A stretch of DNA of 64,000 nucleotides from Brachypodium distachyon (taxonomy: Eukaryota > Streptophyta > Magnoliopsida > Poales > Poaceae): the NCBI RefSeq assembly GCF_000005505.3, contig NC_016135.3, positions 21,112,613 to 21,176,612 of the forward strand. The letters run 5' to 3'. Shown in pieces: positions 56,437-64,000 of the stretch. The notes below the pieces were generated by a model. That model saw only the letters and a program-made list of their open reading frames with translations. It was not told the DNA's origin and made no database searches. The position numbers and the translations under genes are program-made. Within the stretch, counting starts at the first letter, position 1. Each line of letters begins with the position of its first letter.

Positions 56437-57847
56437 GTGTTGTCCGCACAGATGTTCTAACGCGGGCACGTTCGCACGCTATTTTGGCCCAACAAAGTTT
56501 TCTCACCCTGTCTTAATTAGAACTTTTTAAAATTTGACCAATTCAATTAAAAAATTGCAAATACCTATAAAATTTAATAAGTTTTATTAAATTGGTCATG
56601 ATATATGTCTTTATAGTATGATTATTTTGATAATGTTGATATTATATTGTTTCTATGAATTTATCAATTTTGAAAAAGATTGCTTTATCATAATACTAGA
56701 TCACCTTATAGTATGATTATTTGATCCAATAACCCCAGAGCTCGGCGACTATCAAACTATCCCCGCCGCCGTCCATCCCACCAACGTGGGAGATGTCGCA
56801 CAACAAGAATTGTAAGAGGAACTCGCAGAATGTAAGAAGAGTATGGAAGTGATGAAGGCAAGATTAGATGAGAAGAGTAGGTATGTGTAATAGCATCTGT
56901 AATGCTATTTGTATGGGCTTAGAAGTGATTTAATGAGAAGTTTGTATGGCATCACAATTTGAATTCTGTATTTAAATGATTTGTTGTCTAAATTGAATAA
57001 TCAATTCATTCAAGTAAATGATGTGCATTTTTGAATTAGATGAGACGAGATGAGAAGCACAATTAGTCTGTGGGCCATATGAGGGGAAATAGAGTGTGGA
57101 CCGTGGGTTGGATAACTAAGAAATCGATGGGGGTTGCTACGAATTCACGGTGGCATTCTTTCACTAGGCCCCTCGGTTTGGTCCCACATTGGACAGATCA
57201 ATGCCATGTGGCCACTTAACCATGGGTTAACTACCGAATACTACATTTGGACCTTGGTTGATTCGACAAAGCCAAGTTTAGTGACTGTGCACTGCGGTGC
57301 GAGTTTTGCAAGTTGGAAGACTAAAGTGAACGTCCCGGTCAAGTTAAAGGACCGCAATGGTATTTCCTCATACATTTTTTAAAGAGTTGAACTACATGGC
57401 ACCCCCTCCTACAAAAAAAAAGGGAGAAAAGATATATCATTCCAAACAGGGCAAGCCTTGATTAACATGCAAATGAACAAAAACTCCCTTCTAAGGACAG
57501 ATACAAGGGGGGGGGGGGGGGGCTTTGGCCCCCTAAAAAATTACATTTTACTTAGTACTTACTAATCAGCTCATTAAAATTCACTTAAAAATAGGTGAAG
57601 TCTGTAACTTTGCCCCCCTAATCCCAACTCGCTCCCCTCATGTCTAATTCCTGACTCCGACCCTGCTCCCTTCTCCTGGATACATAAGGACGTGCAGTGC
57701 AAAATTTTATGTCAAAACTTACATATGAGTAAAATAATCTCATACTACCCAGTATAAGTAAAGATACATAACATAGAGATGGAGATGGAAAGGTGCCTGC
57801 GTGTACGACGCATGTTATGGTGTCTTATCTTACCTTATTCTTATCTA
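56437..57847. other. Decayed sequence without intact genes
   Basis: Contains a weak coding trace at about 56800-56890 (QELQEELAECKKSMEVMKAR), possibly from a transposon accessory protein, and a run of 16 G at 57507-57522. No start or domain could be assigned. Confidence 0.4.
57507..57522. repeat. Homopolymer G run (16)
   Basis: Sixteen consecutive G. It may be error-prone in assembly. Confidence 0.9.
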
Positions 57848-57950
57848 CTCCCTCCGTCCCATAATTTTATCAAAATATTACATTTAGACAATCTTTAAAG
57901 ATAGGTACGTTCATTTTGTGACAAAATTGAGATAAGAATTATGGACAGAG
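57848..57950. mobile_element. Worn Stowaway-like MITE
   Basis: Left end CTCCCTCCGTCCCATAATTT with TA before it. The right side has AATTATGGACAGAG, a degenerate complement. Limits approximate. Confidence 0.55.
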
Positions 57951-58620
57951 AAAATATCTCATAGTTTAGAGTTTGTGTCTCTTCATACGTCTTGTCAAAA
58001 TTACTTTACATGCCACCGCCATCGCTGGAAAACCCACCCTTTAATCGCACCTATATTGGATCGGAGTAGCTAGTGAGCAGTAAAAGTAGCACTTCGTGAG
58101 TTCATGGAGCTGCAACCAGGTAGATACTTCTCCGACCTTGTAGTCTTCGTGTGTGCTTTTTTTCTTTCGAAAAGAAGGTTAAAACCCCGGCCTTCGGGCG
58201 TGTTGGAAAAAGAAAATTTCGCTCCAACAGCTGAATCAACAAAGAGGATGTTTGACACCTGCGGAGGGACATTTATCAAGAATCAATCAAAGGGAGGACA
58301 GAACCTGAATTCGGTATCTAGCAGCGCTGTGAAGAACAAGACCGACCTTTGTCCATGAGTACCGGTTGGTTTCCAGGCTATTGTAATGCTCTATGACGAA
58401 GCTAACCGAACCTGCGGTTGCGGTGCACATGTGTGTTCATTGGAGTGTAAATTGCGAGTGAAAGCTTGAGAGGACACACTCGAAGGCGAGGCCGCTGAGT
58501 ACGGAGCAGCCAATCGCCGCCGGTGAGCCAGAGAAGGAAAGGGGCATTCTCGCCACCGGCTTGCCTCAACGAAGTGGAGTAGTAGAACAGCTCGGCGCTG
58601 TTCTTCTCGTCCACCTATAG

Positions 58621-59259
58621 ACAGATTATTGTCCGAATAATCTACAGTGCTCTCTGTAACTGACAATACAGTACTGCATACGATTAGATATTCAGACAAA
58701 TTCGTTCAAGCAGGTTTCCCCTAGCTAGTACTTGGACAGTTCTTTACTCGGTAACAAAGTTCCTCCATGTCACAGTTTAAGAGGCAAAACCATATGCCGT
58801 AGCACAGAGTGTTCAGAGAGTATTTCCCAAGAGCACCGACAAAATTAATTCGGCCAGTTTCCATGATAGCGGAACTGAAGATTTCAGTTACATCAAAGTC
58901 AAGAACATGTTGGCCTTCTTTTCTCGAGTAATGGTAAATCAGGAAACAAAGAACAAAAAAAGAAAGGAAAAATCTAGTGTAGTGCCCCACAGTACCACAC
59001 CCAAAACACATGCAGATTGCAGAAGCACCAAACTCCACCTTCCCTTGCCATTGCCACTGTATACATCATCTACACGTCAAGAGGACAATCATGGGTCCGA
59101 GATGGTGTTGAAGAGGTACAACAAAAACTGTAGTTCCCAAACCCAGCGGTTTACTTGTACAACTAAATTGGCTATCAGAATCGCCAACGTAAATTGGGAT
59201 TAGCTGATCAAATTGAATGACACTGGAAGTGACCATATGTATCTGCAGCAGTGCCCACC
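58621..59259. other. Intergenic between SCPL copy 2 and the GT8 gene
   Basis: The first exon of SCPL copy 2 was not found here. The right part is likely the 3' UTR of the GT8 gene. No other feature seen. Confidence 0.5.
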
Positions 59260-62200
59260 TTAGTAAAGCTTCGTGAACTCAGCCGTCTGGTTAGGTTCTC
59301 CAAGCCTGAATGCGTCCCTCTCAATTAGGATCTGCAAGGAGCTCATTGTCTTGACCAAAGATGCCCAAACTACGGGCGCACAGAAAAACGCATAGGCAAA
59401 CACTGCCAATGCCCTGACGACGCCGTTCATATACCATGGGAATGCCATCACAAAGAGTGTGCCGATGATCCCAATCCATGTCGTCAGGACAGCAAGGGGT
59501 TGAAGGAGGAAGACATTGATCACAATTAAAGAAAGAGAGAAAGACCCTAGCAGGTACAGCGGCCAGCCAAACAGCGGATGCACAGTCCGTGGGACGAGGA
59601 AGAAGGGAATGGTGTAAGCTGCAAGTATGGACCATGCTGCCACTACTCTGAGTGCAGTGAGTAAGAACATAGTGTTTTTCTCTGTTCTTCTGTTGTAGCA
59701 CATCTTTGACAAACTGGGCCGTGCTAGCCGGTTGACTGCAATGACTCCAATATACAGTAGAGCCTGTATTAATGCCACAGGTATCTCCGATGAATACCTG
59801 TTTTGTACCATGTTCCCAAATAGTCAGAAAATGCAATTGAGGCAGTATTCCGAATTAACACTCCATGCAACATCCTTTTACATGGCAATACTGATGCTAC
59901 TTTACTGATAGGAAAAAGTTTGAGAGCATCATATCCCCCTACTTCATGGAATTTTATCCCACGGCACACAAAAAAGCATGATATTGCTCTGTCTTACGAA
60001 TCTTTGTTCTAAAGAAGATAAAAGGCAATTAGAAAAAGACATGTCACCAATCACATCAGATCACACTAACTGAGTGCTACTATCATCCACTATAACAGCA
60101 TTTTCTTATCTAGTACTGCATTTCGTGCATGGCACTGTTAATGTCAAAACTTCAGATTGCAAAAGAAATATGCATATGCCAGAAAAAACTAAACAAATCA
60201 CTCACCCTAGGTTTTCACGACGTTGTTCATGCCAAGAAAGCCCCAGAGGTAAAACTGGCCAAGACCACCAGTACCATGGTTTTAACCATGGAGCACTTGG
60301 AAATGTAACCACACTATTTGGTCCACAAGGAATACTCCAGCGGAGCTTCAAATCTGAAAGAATTGTTGCCCGTTAGTCTTAGCCTACAAAATGCATAGGC
60401 ATATCAAAGGATCATATACCGGTAGTGATACTCACAATAGTAAGATGCGTCCATCTGATAGCCTAGAGGAAGGCGATAAGTTCCATCAAGCTTAGTGCCA
60501 TTAACTGGTGGGTGGAACATTGGTTGATCAAGCAAGTCCGGGAAATAGCTAGCAAGGAAGCCCTGATCTGCACCATCTGGATTTTCACGTCCAACAGCTA
60601 GCTCATGGAGCATGTTGTTAAAAACATCCATTGAGGGCTACAAATATAACAAAGCGAACACTGAGGACAGTTGTGATTTTTCAGAAGGAACAGAAGAACA
60701 AAATGATTGATTAATAGCTGATGAGTACACCAACAATAATTTTGTGGGTGCATAATATAGGGGTCTAAGTGTTTCAGAACCCCTACGAAAATTTTTACAG
60801 TACATAATTGGGCTCAACAGTTCTAGGTAAGTTGGCATGCACAATGCATAATTTTAAAACCTCAAAACTTTTACAATGCACATGGATCAGATAACTACAT
60901 CTATGTTTGAGAAGGGCTAACAGAGGAAAGTACAATCCTGAGAAAAAATACCAAATTCAATGCAAGTTTCCAGCTTCAAAGTTGAAACAGCGCCAAGGCT
61001 GATATATTTGAGGTAACACAACTGCACTGAACTAGTTGATAAATGATAGTAACAAAACTACAAAGATCTATTTTTAATCCAACACAATAAACGAAGAACT
61101 AACAAGCATCAAACGACAGCTCCATTGCTCCTAAGCTGAAGCACTGAACGACAGACATTGCATCTCTAGATGATTTCCAAAACAAAAAAGCATCTCTAGA
61201 TAATTCCAAAGCAGCGAAAATTTAGATCGGCAAAAGATAAGAAAGAGCTGCACGCTGCTAAGTAACCCTACCTTCAGTACAAAGAGACCCGTATGGAAGA
61301 TACAAGGGTTGATGAAGACAGCACAGAATTGGCCACACTGAAACAATTCATCAGTGTTCTGGAGAAACATGTTGTCAGAGTCGAGCATAACAACTCGATC
61401 ATAGGAAACTAAGCTCCAAGCATACAGCTTGTTTAAAGTCAACTTGAATCGTGTGTTGAAGTTTTCTTGTTTTTCATAAGGATTCTTTAAATTATCCACA
61501 GAGACCACCTTCACACCATCATCCTTCCTACAAAAACAGTTGGAGATGCACAAATCAATAACAAAATCAACACTCAACAAGGCAGAAAAAGTCACAGTTC
61601 AGCTTATGGTAAATTTATTTAGCTTCAATAAATATACATTGCTTGGTTCATGATACATGTAAATTCTAGCAGCAGCATGGTGCATGAAAAATATGTGTTA
61701 GCTAAAGAAAGGGAACATTCTGCTTCACACACTTGCTAATCCAATAATAATTGTCCCACAGTAAGCTGAAGGTAATCTAGTATTTTTCAATTTGGTCATG
61801 AAGTCATCATAATAAAGTGAAGGAGAGATGGACATAGAATTATTACTTATTCCATCGTTCCATAAATATTTAGGCCTAGAGAGGGACACCAGCCAGCTTC
61901 AGCTTCAGTACAACCTTAACCTTAGTTTCACACTATACTGCCACTATTATTTGTTCATGATTGGTTACACTGTATTAATTCTCATAACAAAATTTTACAC
62001 TGGTAGTTACAGGGCTCTATAAAGACTAAGCTTCAAGGCCCAACATGTCTATCAACTTCAAGTAGTATTTTCATATCATGTTCAACCAGTTGTCCATATA
62101 TTAAAGCCCAGAATTAAAAATGCTCAAACTCAGCACTTGAAGGGGGTCATATTCTCTGGAACAGGGGAGAAAGTTTGTGCCACCACGATACAGAGTCAAC

Positions 62201-63480
62201 AAAACAAAGCTAGCATTCCCTGAATCATAACCTCATAAGCAAACACTGCCAAGCCATATCACAGCCCAAATCAACTCAGGTCGACGTGTAGATGTGGTCA
62301 CGTAGACAATACAACACATATACATAGTAGCCCAAGTGCCCAACTGAAAATACTTCTATAGAACCATCCAGTCACAATCAAGTAATCAGCTTGACTATAA
62401 TGTTAACAGGTCAGCTTGCAGCAAATATCTAACAGAGGCTAAGTCAGTGGTCTAACACAAATACACTTCTACAGTTTAGCATTACTGATTATCAATCAGC
62501 TAAGTGTAAATTGTGCAACTATTTGTGGTGGAAATTCGCAGCTCAGAACTTGCAGTTCCTCAACAAATCTTTCACAGCACAGACGTGGTATTGCACTTAA
62601 CAAGCTTAATGCCTTTGTACAAATAAATCAACATGCATATCAGAGCTACAGACTCAAAGACCGTAACAATTACAGAAAACCATTTCCAAGAAGCAAGTAT
62701 GTCAACATACTCTTGTGCACCCGAAAGTACTGCAAGGAACAGGACAGGGCCAAAAGGGCACAAGGGTCTGCGCGCCAAAAACGGTCACACAAATGCAAGA
62801 TAAATACGCAAGAATTTACATGACGCCGCGAAAGAAAGGCACTACCTTTAAAACCGGAAAATCGAAATGCTTAAATGGTTGTATCCATGTGCTGTGAAAC
62901 CAATCAATAACCAACCAAAGTTCAACGAAACAGCAAACGAAGGAATTCATCAAAATTAATATTGCATCGAACTATATTAAAGGCGTCAACTTAACAATAC
63001 AGAGCATAGATATAGCTAAAAATATGCAACAAGCCACAAACCAGGCATGAAGTTAGACTCTAGGAGGTTTTAAAAAAAAAACAAAAGTTGCATCACACCC
63101 CCCAAATCGAGTATACCGCAACCTGGGCATCGAACATCTACATGGGCATGGAGTTTTTGGCAGCACCCAACGATCCCAGGTAAAATCCAACAGAGGAGCG
63201 ACAGTGAGAGTGGGGGAGCTTACAGCGCCTGGACCCAGCGCGGCGGGACGTCGAGCGAGGCGATCACGACGCGGTCTGCATCGGCGCCGAGCCCCCGCAG
63301 CGACCGCATCATGACGCGCGTGGCCACGTAGAACTCGTAGTCCCGGGGCGTGCCCATGTACATCATCGCGGCGTACGCGTGCCGTCGCCCCGCGACCACC
63401 CCCTCCTCCTCCGCCGCAGCCAACGCCCCCGCCGCGACCCACGCCACGACGAGCCACCACAACCCTACACGCCGCCCCAT
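59260..63480 (-). CDS. GT8 glycosyltransferase, IPUT1/PGSIP type
   Basis: Five exons: 63480-63224, 61527-61272, 60637-60436, 60353-60206 and 59797-59260, GT-AG borders, 466 aa. It is closest to plant inositol-phosphorylceramide glucuronosyltransferase (IPUT1/PGSIP6 group), which starts glycosylation of GIPC sphingolipids in the Golgi. Exon 1 has a signal/anchor and HAYAAMMYMGTPRDYEFYVA. Exon 2 has the metal-binding DSD in VVMLDSDNMF (residues 135-137) and FINPCIFHTGLFVL. Exon 3 gives NPDGADQGFLASYF. Exon 4 has LKPWYWWSWPVLPLGLSWH. The C-terminal exon has several membrane spans and ends FTKLY. The first intron is 1.7 kb. The GT8 fold and the C-terminal membrane region together set it apart from other glycogenin-like proteins. 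Intact. Confidence 0.9.
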
Positions 63481-64000
63481 CCCGCGCGCCGGGGAATCTC
63501 CCGCGCCTCAGATCTATCTAGCTACGAAGCGAGGATCGCCGGAGCCAGGCAGGGGCCCCGGAGCATCACCAGGCGGCGGCGAGCGCGCGGGCGGGCGGGG
63601 GCCGGGGAGCTCCGCGGGAATGGCCGGAGCAGGTCGGTCGCCGGTGCGCTGTCTCGGGAGCTGGAGCTGGAGCTGGAGCGGCGCGTTGTTTTCTCCTTCT
63701 TTTTTCTGCTGCTTCTTTTTCTTTGTTCCAGTTTGGCTTCAACGTGAATGGAAAGGTGGAGGCAGTTGAGTGGAGGTGGCCGGGGGAAGAGCAGGAGAAG
63801 CGAGATGCGAAAGTCTCCTGCGCTTCAGTTTATGCTTGAGCTGGCTCCCTGATAATTGCGCTTCACGTGAAAAAAAAGGGGTTGGCTTTGCGTAATCAGA
63901 TTACTATGTGGTGTAATGATCGTTTGGCATGGTATCAGTCAAAACAGAGTCCATCGGTTTAACCCCTGGTCAGTCAAGCCAGGAGATGATGCTTTCTCAG
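63481..64000. other. Upstream region of the GT8 gene
   Basis: GC-rich leader or promoter with a GGAGCT repeat at 63657-63678. No clear TATA box and no further gene before the window ends. Confidence 0.5.

Larger units (their letters stand above)
49999..58035. other. Mobile and captured sequence replacing SCPL exons
   Basis: An 8-kb block between the block-9 end and the block-4 start of SCPL copy 2. It contains nested MITEs, an unassigned gene fragment, a possible LTR, a PP2C exon, other fragments, and a copia 3' end with LTR (each listed). Apart from these no intact gene was seen, and 56450-57840 shows only short decayed pieces. Confidence 0.6.
44086..58620 (-). pseudogene. SCPL pseudogene, copy 2, fragmented by insertions
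   Basis: Four recognisable pieces match copy 1. 58618-58510 is block 2 plus the Cys-Ser segment (CSVLSGLAFE readable only after a one-base shift). 58415-58345 is block 3 with an internal deletion. 58265-58036 is block 4 (ILFVDSAVGAKFSF) with a roughly 50-base insert after NTPEG. 49998-49922 plus 44208-44086 are the end of block 9 and the start of block 10. The last two adjoin once the MULE at 44209-49910 is removed. Blocks 5-8 and most of 9 are absent, replaced by 8 kb of other DNA (49999-58035). Blocks 1 and 11-13 were not found. Clearly non-functional. Confidence 0.85.

Overview
This is nuclear DNA of a grass (Poaceae-like monocot). The supporting signs are GC-rich first exons, GT-AG introns, many Stowaway-type inserts ending in CTCCCTCC, CACTA, Mutator-like (MULE), Helitron and Ty3/gypsy elements, and proteins that all fit land-plant families. 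No bacterial or organellar signal, tRNA, rRNA or CRISPR was seen.

Layout. 1-5.3 kb: a MULE-like element (690-4268) carrying a nested CACTA element (1038-3853, TSD TTC). 5.3-10.3 kb: a non-autonomous Ty3/gypsy element on the minus strand with complete LTRs, TSD AATTA and gag only. 12.3-13.3 kb: a single-exon C2H2 zinc-finger repressor of the ZAT type. 15.7-17.1 kb: a small MULE. 18.5-24.9 kb: a cluster linked to plastid lipid metabolism, with TGD1 (plus strand) facing two tandem ALT-type acyl thioesterase genes (minus strand, five exons each). 25-29 kb: a degenerate repeat field and broken gene fragments. 29.4-31.4 kb: a five-exon pectin methylesterase gene (minus). 33.1-34.2 kb: a retroposed sequence with an 18-bp target duplication. 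34.5-38.3 kb: a non-autonomous Helitron. 40-58.6 kb: two tandem serine-carboxypeptidase-like (SCPL) loci, both broken; the second is split by a MULE that itself contains a gypsy element, and by 8 kb of further mobile and captured sequence. 59.3-63.5 kb: a five-exon GT8 gene of the IPUT1/PGSIP type (minus).

The probably functional genes are therefore the zinc finger, TGD1, the two ALT genes, the pectinesterase and the IPUT1-like gene. TGD1 (lipid import into plastids) and ALT (release of acyl chains from plastid acyl-ACP) act in the same compartment, but nothing in the sequence shows co-regulation. Most of the rest is nested transposon sequence. No clearly new gene system was found. The most informative structures are the nested insertions with readable target duplications, the two SCPL copies with different lesions, the Helitron with extra copies of its own 5' end, and the zinc-finger protein that has lost canonical ligands in two fingers. 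Exon limits were placed by eye from splice sites and reading frame.
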